Position numbers and translations under genes: made by a program | The notes under the pieces: model-generated | Told to the model about the DNA's origin: nothing | Seen by the model: only the letters and a program-made list of their open reading frames with translations | The model's database searches: none | Shown here: positions 1-10,573 of the stretch, one piece after another | Layout: the number at the start of each line of letters is the position of its first letter | How positions within the stretch are numbered: the first letter of the stretch is position 1 | Assembly (NCBI GenBank): GCA_034687125.1 | Contig: JAQGBZ010000066.1 | Coordinates: forward strand, 170,717 to 234,716 | DNA length: 64,000 nt | Reading direction: 5' to 3' | From: Neelides folsomi | Taxonomy: Eukaryota; Arthropoda; Collembola; Neelipleona; Neelidae

Positions 1-449
1 TAGCTCAGAGTTGAAAGATCGCCCACGACAGTCGAGGAAAGATTCCCACTTGTCAGGGGATGTCAAGGAGAGGAAGGAGAAAAGACGTTCTTATCGCTCC
101 TTCACGCTCCCCTTCGCCATTTAATCACAAGCTTAAAGAAACACATTTTCATTCCACACCCCATCCAGGGGATAACTATGTTGAAATTGATAAAAAAGAT
201 TAAATTATATGAAATATTTTTTAATAAATACACAATATTGCATTTACGAAAAAATACTCTTAATTTTTTAAAGGATAAAACTGAATTAGAAATAAATTGG
301 GAACTCTTTTCATTTAGAATATTTTGGAATAGTTATATACGATTTTTTTAAATTAAATAAGATTTTTAAGATTTCATGGATTTCCAAAGATTTTAAGATC
401 TACAAAATTATACAACAATTAATTTATTTTGATTTCAAGATCTCAGTAA
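1..449. other. Non-coding left edge
   Basis: No ORF or exon with convincing composition is visible. The first 170 bases are more GC-rich than the rest and end in an AT-rich stretch. A polypyrimidine-type acceptor (AG at 458-459) just downstream leaves open that an upstream exon of the next gene lies in this stretch or beyond the window edge. Confidence 0.4.
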
Positions 450-479
450 TTGATTTTAGAATTTAAAACCGTTTTTAAA

Positions 480-935
480 ATGATCCGCAAAAATGTAATA
501 TTTTTCATTATCATCATCTTATTAGCAGTGATCCCAACCTACATTGAACTGTTTTGCAATTATAATACCCATCAAATAGCGTTTCTCAGTTTTTTTCACG
601 AGCTCTTACTCTCATTTGGAATGGCTGGACTTGTCATTGAATGTACGTCAAATTTGGGAATAGAAGACTTTTTTGAGTATGATCTGTGGAGATTTGTCTT
701 CATTGGATTCTCATTCATGCTCTACGCCATCCTTCTCGTCTTATTGGCTCCTGAAGTCCATTGCGTTTACATGCAACTCATTGAAAATGGGATAGAAAAC
801 ATGGGGAAGTGCAAATGCGATCAAACAATTATTATGTGGGGATTTTTTGGGATTGAGGGAATGCTTATTAGTTTCATGATTAGTTTAATATTGATGATTG
901 TTTATCGATTTCACCCCCCTTTCATTATAAACTAA
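480..935 (+). CDS. Four-helix integral membrane protein, unknown function
   Basis: The open frame gives 151 residues from the ATG at 480; upstream in-frame codons contain no earlier methionine. Four hydrophobic segments are visible, at about residues 6-25, 33-53, 70-92 and 116-142. They are separated by a short loop with one Cys and a third loop with Cys-Lys-Cys. The layout is that of a small tetraspan protein. An AG acceptor at 458-459 in a usable phase means the frame may be the last exon of a longer gene whose first exon is not recognised. It resembles in layout, not clearly in sequence, the membrane protein at 9029-10573. I do not recognise the family. It is one of only two genes on the plus strand. 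Confidence 0.6.
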   Translation: MIRKNVIFFIIIILLAVIPTYIELFCNYNTHQIAFLSFFHELLLSFGMAGLVIECTSNLGIEDFFEYDLWRFVFIGFSFMLYAILLVLLAPEVHCVYMQLIENGIENMGKCKCDQTIIMWGFFGIEGMLISFMISLILMIVYRFHPPFIIN

Positions 936-1243
936 AAAATGACTAATAAATATCCACATCATTAAATATAAATTAATGTGTGATTTGAATGTGATTGAAA
1001 AGCTCAATAAAAAATATTCATGTGGAATTAATAATATGTCGTTTTAATTTTAATGTATACTTACATAGAATGCATAATGCATTTGACCAAAAGTCGGAAT
1101 TATTTTTATTCATTATTTTTGGGTCAATAAGTTCATAAAAATATGAGTAGCTGGCTCTCAGTAGTTCAGAACTTATTATGCGAATTATTGAAAAAATTGA
1201 TTAATCTTATTAATTTATATTTTAATGTCGATCAATTCAATTT
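936..1243. other. Intergenic, AT-rich
   Basis: This is the 3' flank shared by a plus-strand gene and a minus-strand gene that converge here. It contains AATAAA-like strings on both strands, for example near 1007 on the plus strand, which could serve as polyadenylation signals. Nothing else is evident. Confidence 0.3.
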
Positions 1244-1645
1244 TTAGATCGGTTTATCTGTACATCTCCATGCAATTCCAGCCCATCCTCCGACGTAATA
1301 AACTTCACAGATTTGATGATCACAGCAAAAAACTCCAGGATTACTATTAAAGCAAGATCTTGGGCAAACCGGCTATTAAAATAGAAAACTTTTTTTTAAA
1401 AATCTAAACCTTAATTAAATATTTTTTATATCTATATTTGTACGGTTGTTTCTTGTATTTTTAATTATTAATACATTTTCATTTGAACCAGGAATGTTCT
1501 CTAAGTGGTTTTGTGGGGGAGCAGCAAAAGTAATTTGCGAAATCATACAAAAAACCAAAATGGCGATTGAGCTAAAATGAAATTAAAATAAACTACAAAT
1601 TAATCAAATAATAATTAAATTAAATATAGTTTCTCACCTTTTCAT
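1244..1645 (-). CDS. Small secreted cysteine-rich peptide A (77 aa, 3 exons)
   Basis: Three minus-strand exons (1645-1638, 1571-1475, 1372-1244) join with GT-AG introns in phases 2 and 0 and sum to 234 nt, or 77 residues. Exon 1 carries only the start codon and five more bases. Exon 2 encodes a hydrophobic signal peptide ending in Thr-Phe-Ala-Ala and a short pro-like stretch. Exon 3 encodes the cysteine domain with six Cys in the order C-x3-C-x8-C-C-x4-C-x14-C, ending in Trp-Arg-Cys and a five-residue tail. The C-C-CC-C-C order is that of inhibitor-cystine-knot (knottin) peptides; this is an inference from spacing only. A paralogue with the same gene structure lies 1.1 kb upstream. Role unknown: defence, venom-like or signalling peptides all use this frame. 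Confidence 0.75.
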
Positions 1646-2534
1646 TTTTAAATATATTTGAGTTCAATAATGAGAAATAATAACAATATTTTCACTTGTC
1701 AATTATAAGGAATGAAGTTCAAAACCTTTGAACATTCAATTTATGTAAATTTACACTACTTGAATTTAATTTGCATGTAAAATAAAAGATAAAGTTATTG
1801 ATTAATGATATGGATCAATTAATATTCTAATTGAAAGATAAAACTGGACGTTGTAGGTTTTGGTTATAAGTCTTATACAGACATTGTATTTTTTAGATTT
1901 AATAAAATGTATATGTACAAAAGGCTTATCAAATAAAATATAGAATCGGTATTTACCTGTATGTAAGTAATAAATCATTTTTTATATTTGCTTAAGTTAT
2001 CACGCCAAGTGTTTAATGTACTTGACTTTTGAGCAGTTTATATTCCTGGGCATTTCCTACATTTATTCCTTAGATTCAAACAAAATAATAAAATATAGTT
2101 ACATCTACATTTTAATTAAATTATGTATCAATTGGGAAATTTAGAAAAATGAAAATATAAATATAAATAAATATATTTTATGCCAATTAATCGCAAAAAT
2201 TATTTTATTTTGATTCTTTGTCAATGCATATTATATTTTATGTAAATATTCGATTTTTGATGTATAATTGATATTGTAAAAACAAAAGTATTTAATAAAG
2301 GTTTATATTATTTTGACATTAGAATAGGCCACTTTGGCGAAAGAATAATTAACATTGACATTAAAGAATAAATAAATTTGACATAGAGTACCTTTGACAT
2401 ATAAAACTGAATATTGTGATATATAATAAATAACTTTATAATCTTTATAAGTACATTTAAGATCATTTTTATTGAATATTCCATTGATTTCCGTATATGT
2501 ATATTAAAAAGAAAATATTTTGGGACAATAATGT
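1646..2534. other. Intergenic, AT-rich
   Basis: No exon was recognised. Minus-strand frames are short and rich in Ile, Lys and Phe, as expected of random AT-rich DNA. The stretch should hold the promoter of peptide A. Confidence 0.3.
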
Positions 2535-2617
2535 ACAATATAGTAGCTCAATCTGTGAAAAATTATTAGAACTATATTGATTATCAAAATTATTGACAGA
2601 TTGAGCTACTATATTGT
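2535..2617. repeat. Perfect 22-bp inverted repeat (hairpin)
   Basis: The left arm (2535-2556) and right arm (2596-2617) are exact reverse complements over 22 bases around a 39-nt spacer. The transcript could fold into a hairpin on either strand. It lies between the two cysteine-rich peptide genes. It could be a tiny palindromic transposon relic or a small-RNA hairpin; nothing in the sequence decides. Confidence 0.8.
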
Positions 2618-2780
2618 TTTCTAATATCCAAAATTAATAAATTGAAGATGAATCAGAAATTCTTAATATAATGCGTGCCATAAATGTTAAAAAGTGATAG
2701 AATAAAGTAAAAATCAATTTTTATTTAAATCAATTAATTTACACAATAAAATGAATCGTGATTAATAGTTACCTAGACAA

Positions 2781-3499
2781 CTAGACACATCTCCACCAAG
2801 AGCCACCCCAATTTACAATCAATTTACACACACTTGGTTCACAACAGACATCAGGATTATCCACTCCACATGTACCGGGGCAAAGAATCTAAATAAAAAT
2901 CGCAATTATACTATACATATATTTCTAAACTAAACAGTGTCTGGTGTCTGTCTAGTGCTTTTTGAATTTTTGTATTACGTTTCCCTCGGAATCTGGTGAA
3001 TTGTTTCCAAAAGCAGATGAAGCTGCCAAAGTCATATGAAAAATCCCCAAGAATATCAATACAACGATAAATCTATGTTAAATTAATAAACCATTGATTT
3101 GATCAAAAACATTCAATTATAATGTATTATTTAATATAGTTATTATATGTAGGTGACTTTATCTGAAATATATAAATATTTGAAATAACCCTTTCATTTT
3201 ATTTTATTTTGTATAAAATCTGCTTATGATTGGGTGCAAATTGATTACAACACAATGTTTAAATTTACCAATGGAGCTTATATTTATACAATTTCTGTAA
3301 AATCTTTCGCCCACATCAATAGATTTACGCTGTTTTGATTTACCCATCAATGTAAAGGGTATTTTTTGAATATCTTATCTTTTAATTAATTTAATTGACA
3401 CTTGATTTGAGAATGTAACAAGGAGAGTACGTGAGCTCTTAAGCATAATTATCCTACCTATTTTTCAAATTCATATAGAAATAAACTTTACCTGATCAT
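2781..3499 (-). CDS. Small secreted cysteine-rich peptide B (69 aa, 3 exons)
   Basis: Three minus-strand exons (3499-3492, 3072-2979, 2888-2781) join with GT-AG introns in phases 2 and 0 and sum to 210 nt, or 69 residues. Exon 1 again contributes only eight coding bases. Exon 2 encodes a signal peptide (hydrophobic core, then Thr-Leu-Ala-Ala-Ser) and a polar linker. Exon 3 encodes C-x3-C-x7-C-C-x4-C-x12-C and ends Trp-Arg-Cys-Val. Exon count, intron phases, Cys order and the final Trp-Arg-Cys match peptide A, while most other residues differ. That fits an old tandem duplication with conserved scaffold and diverged surface. Function is unknown. Confidence 0.75.
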
Positions 3500-3540
3500 T
3501 TTCTTATCGTTCAAGATTAATAAACATTAATTAATTTTTA

Positions 3541-6070
3541 TTATTTAAAAACATATTCGTCGAACGTCATAAAGATTTCACTTGGTGAAGTAATTGATAA
3601 GTAATTGAGACTTTTTTCATTCAATACTTTGACCCATTCATCATCATTATCAATTTCGAGGCTTCTAAATGTTAAAAATATAAATATTTTAAAGACAATA
3701 CAAATTTTGAAATAAATAATTTATGGTATATTGGTTATACATTGTACTCTTGTGTATTGCAATATAAATTCTTTATAATATTCAAATTAGTAGAAATTAT
3801 TATTATAATCTGGATAAAATAATTTGATATTATCGAGATATGCACGTGTCACGTGTATTAGTAGGTATGTCATATGCTTACCTGGTTGATGCAAATTCGA
3901 CAAATATTTGAACAATTTTTTTCGATAATTTAATAAATTCATCATTTGGAACTTTATTTTTACTCGATGGCAGATCACTAAATAAATATAACAATTCGTC
4001 TCCGTGTGACGCTCCGCTCCATTTATGAATTTTCTTATCCCTTTCGTTAATTTGATCTTCTTCTGTAGAAACTGTTGAATATTGTCCAGCATATTTTAGA
4101 ATATAAAAATAAACATTTCCACGATATTTTCTTGCAGATTCTCTCGCTCCGTGAAAAAAATATTGATCTGTGAATAATTTTGCAAGGGATTGTAAATGTT
4201 CATCATTTTCACTCTCGATCTTGGAATTGTTGAAATATTTTTTCTTAATATCTGTCAATTGTTTGCATGTATCTTCTTCGTTTAAAATTAAAGCTCTTGA
4301 TAAAACTCGACTTGATTGTTCATTCAATTGATGCAAGGAAGAATTAGTCGTAACGAAATCTAAAACATAACTTGAATAATTTCACTTAACTTAAATTACT
4401 TTTTCTAATTGTGAATTACGCAAAGCTCCTGTTGAAATTCCTTCGTTTGAATTAATTCCTATGATCCAAGGCACACTGTTGTTAATTAAATTGAACATTT
4501 TTGTTGGGTGCTCAGGAATTATATTTTTGTCAATTGACGGCAAAAAGTAAGGTGGAGGATTTTTCCCTATACCCTATTAATAATTAAATAATATTCATAA
4601 TTATAATTGAATATTAATATTATATCGTTGTTTTAATTTTTAATTTATTAGACTTTTTTTAAATATCCAATAATTAAATTCATTTTTAATCACAAGTTCA
4701 ATAGATCCACAATGTATTGCTAAAACTTTTGCATCTATTTTCCGGAGACAGTCAATCATGTAGTCCAAATTACTTGTCGGACAGTCCAATGAAACGGCCA
4801 ATTGTTTTGCAGGTGAAATTGGATCATTTGTAAATGCCCATGGTGAAAGGAATGAACCACTTGAGGAAATTCCAGCAGAAAATAATCCTAATAATTAATT
4901 GTTTTTTAAAATTATTGTGTGTAATTATTGTTAAAAAATCTCTCGCTAAAAAATGTAAATACTAACCGCAAGATTATTATTAATTTTATTAGATTTACCT
5001 GTAATAAAATGAAATAAATATTAATTTTACCTTGAGCCAAAGGTGACAAAATAAGAATTGAAACTGCAGCTGCACCAGCACTTGAACCAAAAATTGTTAC
5101 TTTATTTGAGTCTCCCCCAAAATTATGAATGTTCTTTTGAATCCATTTTAAAGCCAATATCAAATCTTTTAATCCCATGTTGCCATTTGCATTGTTTGTT
5201 CCAACATTAAGAAATCCTATTTCAAATTTAAATTAAATTTAAATACTCTCATAATAATATTGTGAAGTAGGTAGGAAATATATTTATTAAATTGTTATTT
5301 TTAAACCAAATGCTCCAAGTCGATAATTTACTGTAATCAAAATTACGCCTTCATCCATAAAGTATTTTGGTCCATAAGAATCTCCCGAATCAAATGAAAA
5401 ACTTCCTCCATGAATGTAAAATATAATTGGATATTTTTTGTTTTTTCGGGGAAAATTCTTTAAAGGAATTCATATTTAATATTTAAATATATAAATAACA
5501 CTTGTCTAATGCTATAATAAAAGTTTAACTTAAATTAAATTTTTATTTCATGGCTATGTTTTTTGTTTCAATTAAAATCTTAATATTTAACATTACCGTA
5601 TGGGTGTAAATGTTAAGAAATAAACAATCTTCATCACCGATTTCATTTGGCCCAATTTCAAGGCAATTTGATCCAAAGGTGAACGCATCTTTAACACCCA
5701 CCCAAGTTTCATTTACTTCAACCGATTCCTATTTTATTATTACAGTTTAAAATTTCAATATGAATATAAAGGGTTAAAAATATTAATGTATTAAATTTCT
5801 AACTTGGAATCTTTTTTCTACGTTCGCATATTTGATTCCTAAATAGGAAATAAAAGATTTCGAATTTCTAGATTTATCCAAAAACCCTTTAACTTTTCCG
5901 TTTATTGTATTAGCAATTAATGAAATATTTTGAGTTTTATTTGCATAAATGTTTTCTGTTAAATTAACCAAATATAGTATGAATAAAATAGAAAAAAGGG
6001 AAAATAAACCACAAGAAATTACTAATTTCATTTTCCCTCTTTTGAATTTAACGTTGTATAATCTTTGCAT
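3541..6070 (-). CDS. Type-B carboxylesterase, complete (561 aa, 8 exons)
   Basis: Exons 6070-5804, 5728-5597, 5457-5307, 5216-5031, 4887-4694, 4573-4420, 4359-3882 and 3664-3541 join in frame to 1,686 nt, the usual family size. A hydrophobic segment at about residues 15-37 is a signal peptide or signal anchor. Family marks are the EDCLFLN motif in exon 2, the oxyanion-hole HGG at about 149-151, the nucleophile elbow G-S-S-A-G with Ser about 229, the acid Glu about 354, and His about 480 in the SHGDEL motif. The triad is complete, so hydrolase activity on carboxylic esters is expected. The elbow has Ser where Glu, His or Asp is common. The exon 6 donor was placed at 4420/4419 because the alternative at 4399 breaks the frame. 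Substrate is not predictable; detoxification, hormone or pheromone esters are typical of arthropod members. Confidence 0.88.
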
Positions 6071-6916
6071 TATAATTCCAAGTGTATTGAGGGATGTGAA
6101 CTTGAAAGGATCAATTCAAAACTGTTAAAATTAGTTTTGAATAGAAATTATTCTTTCATTCACTATTTAAATTGCTTCTTTATTTATCAATTGACACTAA
6201 AAATACAAGCACTGATCGTTTATTTCAATTTATGAGCATTGATATACTATACCTATTAAGTATAAAGTCCTACAGTGAAACCTATACCTACATAAAATAT
6301 TTATGTATGGATATACCTAAATCTATTTACTGTAAAATTCGTTCATAATGAATCCGGTTATAATGATTATACTCTATTATCGCTTGGAACACACGTGAGT
6401 TTAAAGTACATTATTAAAAATGCATATGTGGGGCCCAGGAAACGCTAGTGGTAGTTGTCATATAATATAATTTTAATAAAATTAATAATTATTATTATTC
6501 ATTATAAGGGCATTAGTTCGAGAAATTGACACAATAAAGGTAACTACTATATAGCCAATGCCAATTCTTAGAATCATAATAAATTGACGTGTAAGAATAG
6601 AATAAAAATAAAATAATAAATGGATTTGAAATCATTTTAATGCCAATTTTTTATGTAAAATTTATAAATACATTTATAAGTATGTACATATAGTATTATT
6701 TAGACTATACATATATTGTATGATTATATAAATTTTAAAAATATTAAACAATTTTAAAAGAACAGCTTTTAAATTAAAAAAATTAAGTTATTTTAGCAAA
6801 ATTAAATTACTATAAATATATGAATTATGTATATTTGTAACAATTTCATTTTAAAGCAGAAAAAGAACATAAAGGAAGAACTTGGTATATTAGAAAATGT
6901 GTTATCTTGTTGAGAG
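6071..6916. other. Intergenic, AT-rich
   Basis: No coding potential was seen. The left part should hold the esterase promoter, and the right part the 3' end of the secreted-protein gene. Confidence 0.3.
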
Positions 6917-8359
6917 TTATTCCGCTTCACCAAATACAAATGATCTCGAATATGTTATAAAAGGTCCACACTTCCCAATATATTGATAAACAACAGATTT
7001 TTCCGAAGTGACCATTTTGTAATGTTTCGTGATTTTCTTCACTGGCCCCCAAATGTCCTTCATATGATAATTAAAATCAATGACTTTTCCTTCATAAGTC
7101 ATATCCTTGTAATTATGCCCAATGTCTTCAACTGTGATATCATTGGTGGGAATTTTAAACCTCAATCCGATATTTGCTCTAAAAGTTTTGCTAAATATAT
7201 TTTCAGCTTCAAGCGTCATGGAAGGATCCAGGACTGTTCCCACTTGCTGCAATTATTAATTACACGGGTTTTCAGATAATTTACATGTATGTATTGGATT
7301 GAATGGAAATAATTATTTAAATATAATTTAATTTGTGCTGTGTTCAATTTACCATATCGAAGTAGCAAAATTGAAGTGCTGTATCTGTACACTTAGCGAT
7401 TTCAAGTTTTTCAATGGAAGGAATACACATTGGAGATTCATTTACCGGACAGCAGAAGGGGATATATGTAAAATGGTTTCCTTTAGGTGAAAATCCTAAA
7501 AAATAAAGATTCGTTTTTTAATAAATTAAAGCACAATTTTTTTAAAATGCTAATATTTAAAATTGGTTATTGCATTTATTTCAAGTACTTGTTGTAGCTT
7601 TAAAAATTCCACAAACAGCCAAACGATAATGTCCAGCAAATGAATCCCCACAAAAGACTCGATTTACTAGCAAATATTCTCGAGGTCTTTTGCAAAGTAT
7701 GGCCACTTTGTGGTTTTTGAAACTTGTGTAAATTCCAATCCCCGGTCCTGGATAACAACTCGATACTTTTCTCACATGATTTGAAACTTCTTCTTCATAA
7801 CCACGAGATTTAATTTCTGATTTGTCGCATTCGCCTTGATGGTTTGAACAACGGATTTTAATAGGCGGGGGAGAATTGGCGACATCTGGACCTCCCTCTG
7901 CTGATTTTTCGTAATATTCAATTTCTTGAACGAAACATCCATCATCGCATTTTAAAACTTAAATTCAAAAAATGTTTTTATTTAACATTATTTCATTTTG
8001 ATCCAAATAATTTGATTATGATTCTATTTATATATAAATTAGATTAAAAATTGTTCAGGAAATTATGAATTTTACCTTCGTCAATTTTATCAAGTTCGTA
8101 AAAGAAGTCAAAGGGATGAGAAACGATATACTTTCTAAATATACCGGTAGAATTATCTTCAGGTTTATCACCAGTAGCTTCAGTTGTGCTTGTGCTTGTG
8201 GTCGTGGTTTCATCACCTTCGCCAAAACCTTTAAGGAAGCGGATTAAAATTGGATTAAAATTATTCTCTTACCTAATATAGTATTTATTACATATTACCT
8301 TTCTGGCAAAGTAATAGAAGGGAAAACAATTGTAATATGTTGATGCTTTTAGGAACCAT
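6917..8359 (-). CDS. Orphan secreted cysteine-containing protein (351 aa, 5 exons)
   Basis: Exons 8359-8299, 8228-8076, 7957-7589, 7495-7353 and 7246-6917 join in frame to 1,056 nt with introns in phases 1, 1, 1 and 0. Residues 1-20 form a signal peptide with a Leu-rich core. A short Thr/Ser-rich, mucin-like linker follows at about 26-42. The central region (about residues 70-240) holds most of the cysteines, including a Cys-Cys pair and repeated Cys spaced 5-15 residues apart. The last 110 residues have one cysteine and alternating hydrophobic/polar runs suggestive of beta structure. No transmembrane segment follows the signal peptide, so export is likely. I do not recognise the family and assign no function. 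Confidence 0.75.
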
Positions 8360-9028
8360 AATGGTAACCGTGCTATATCAAAATTAAATCATAAAATATA
8401 AGTTTAAAATTAGGAAAAATGTATCAGTGTGTATAAGCCCAGGGTTTGTTAATTTTTATGTTAGGTATTCAAACTGAATGGAAAATGAATTATACTGAAT
8501 AAATTAGTTATGCTTTAAACATTAATGTCATTCTCAGAAATGTTATATTTTTATGGTAAATGAACTTTACTATATAATATGCGTTAATATGCCTATAAAT
8601 GAAATTCTTGAACATGTAGGAAATTAATTTGAAATTATAAAAAATCCCAATGACATATAATTTTAATAAAATAACATAGGTATATTATTACGTTTCAACG
8701 CATGCATGATCGATAGTTATTTTCTTAAAAATCTCTGCTGGTTCAATTTTATTTTAAATTGATTTAAAATTATAACCAAAGTTTGTATTTAAATGCTTTA
8801 ACTTTAAATAATTTTATATAAAATTAAAGATTCTGATTTTACAACATAAATTTCTTTTATTAAACTTTCCAGCAAACTTTTATAGTAAAGGTATACATAA
8901 GTATGTATATTAGGTATTCTGTACATGTAAATATTTATGTTTATTGTGATAAATTTGATGGATAGGTAATTGAACTTTAATTAAGATTAACATACATTTG
9001 TAACGATTTTTATGACAAATCTAATTAT
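8360..9028. other. Intergenic, AT-rich
   Basis: No exon or repeat of note was seen. It should contain the promoter of the secreted-protein gene on the minus strand. Confidence 0.3.
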
Positions 9029-10573
9029 TTAAGAAAAGAATTTAAATGGATAGTTCATATTGTTGTTCGATACAAAGTAAATAGGGACTTTTGATTCCAA
9101 TTGATTCACAAGTCCAACTCTGGAAATTGAAGAAATAGACGGGCGAGGATTTGTATTGATTCCGCTCTCATCAAAGTACTTTGACAATTTTTCTTCACGA
9201 AGCTCATCAATAAACATGCTTACAATCATGAGACAATAAGCTCGGAACAAAAATGTTAAAATAACTGGAATTTTTCTGTGAAAAAATATATTTATAAATC
9301 TCATATTATTCTAATCCATTTTTCTTTGATCAATTTTATTTTTAAAGTTCTTTTACAATTAATTTTAAAATACCTTAATAAAGTGATTCCTGCCAAAATA
9401 TAAAATATGAGACAAACGACTCGACTTAAAAGCAGCGCGCACCGGATGTAAAACCACATCACGCAAATTATTTCATTTCTCTGAAAAGATACGAAATTGC
9501 ATTGCTAAAAATTCCTATAAATCTTTGATGGAAATTAGATAAATGAATTTTTACTTCTTTAGCTCCTACAAAAAGAGCAATAGACAAAATTATGTCCATG
9601 CCCCATGTTGTGAACCAGAATCCAACGACCCATTTGAAACCTTCTGGGTGGAACTTAAATACTGTTGATAAGTTATAATCAGTTAACGAAATCGTTTTAA
9701 ATCGAATTTTAGATAATTTTTTGTAATTAATATTGGTATAAAGAATTTTTTTAAATTGTTGTTTTTACTTACGCTGAAAGTCACCCGAGGACGAGGGTGG
9801 ATTTTGACTCATTGAACCTGTTGGTTGTGAAGACAAGAAATTGACAACTGAAACATCATCAACTCCTTTTTCACTTTTGTTGGAGGGCATTGGGTTGGTG
9901 AGATAATTAGCAATTCCCGACAATTCAATCTTGTTCGGATCATCATATTCAACAACGGTGAGTCCATAGCTGGCTATTAGATAGATTTCTAACGCGATTT
10001 GACACAGTGCAAAAAACTATATAAAATAAATCATATGTTATCTCTAAATTTAAATTGATTAAACCTTTACAGAAAGTATTATCAAAAATCAAAAAACGTT
10101 AGAATCATATTAAATCATATATAAATTTAAAAAAATCAATCTTATAAATTCTGCCCGTATAATATTTTTTATTCAAATTTTATCGCGTTTCAAATGGCAA
10201 TACTATGTATCATACTGTCATACATAACTTCTATATACCATAACTATATTAAACATTAAATTCAGAAACTTACAATTAATTAACATAATTACAAAATTAT
10301 TTTTTGCATAATTTTAATGATTCTAATGAAGGAATTAAGGAATAAAAAATTATAATTTATGCCACAACAATAGATAATAATTAAGACCACGAATTAAAAT
10401 TGAATAATTCATGAATTGATGATCAATGAAGCTCAACATAAAATTTCTTTGGACTCGGTTAATTGTCATAATAAAAACTATAAAGAAACGTCATTTCTCA
10501 CCAAGCTGAGGGCAGAGATTATTTTTACGGCTCCTTCAAGTGACCTTCCACACGTGGCTTTATCAATTATCAT
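9029..10573 (-). CDS. Multi-pass membrane protein (258 aa, 5 exons)
   Basis: Exons 10573-10502, 10016-9773, 9661-9555, 9480-9374 and 9275-9029 join in frame to 777 nt. Hydrophobic segments are at about residues 15-40, 115-138, 145-175 and 178-200, giving a four-helix protein. Its first extracytoplasmic loop is long, polar and Ser/Asn/Pro-rich (about 43-105), and it has a polar C-terminal tail. The N-terminus, a Cys followed by Arg-Ser-Leu and a Gly-Ala-x-Lys-Ile-Ile start of helix 1, resembles a class of small arthropod tetraspan proteins with a C-S-L-R-x-G start; this is from memory. The start codon was chosen because the frame closes upstream and the first helix begins directly after it. 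The 485-nt first intron could hide another small exon. Confidence 0.65.

Noticed and set aside
4399-4419. Alternative esterase exon 6 donor at 4399
   Set aside because: It would leave a 40-nt intron and shift the frame to an early stop in exon 7; the donor at 4419 keeps phase 1.
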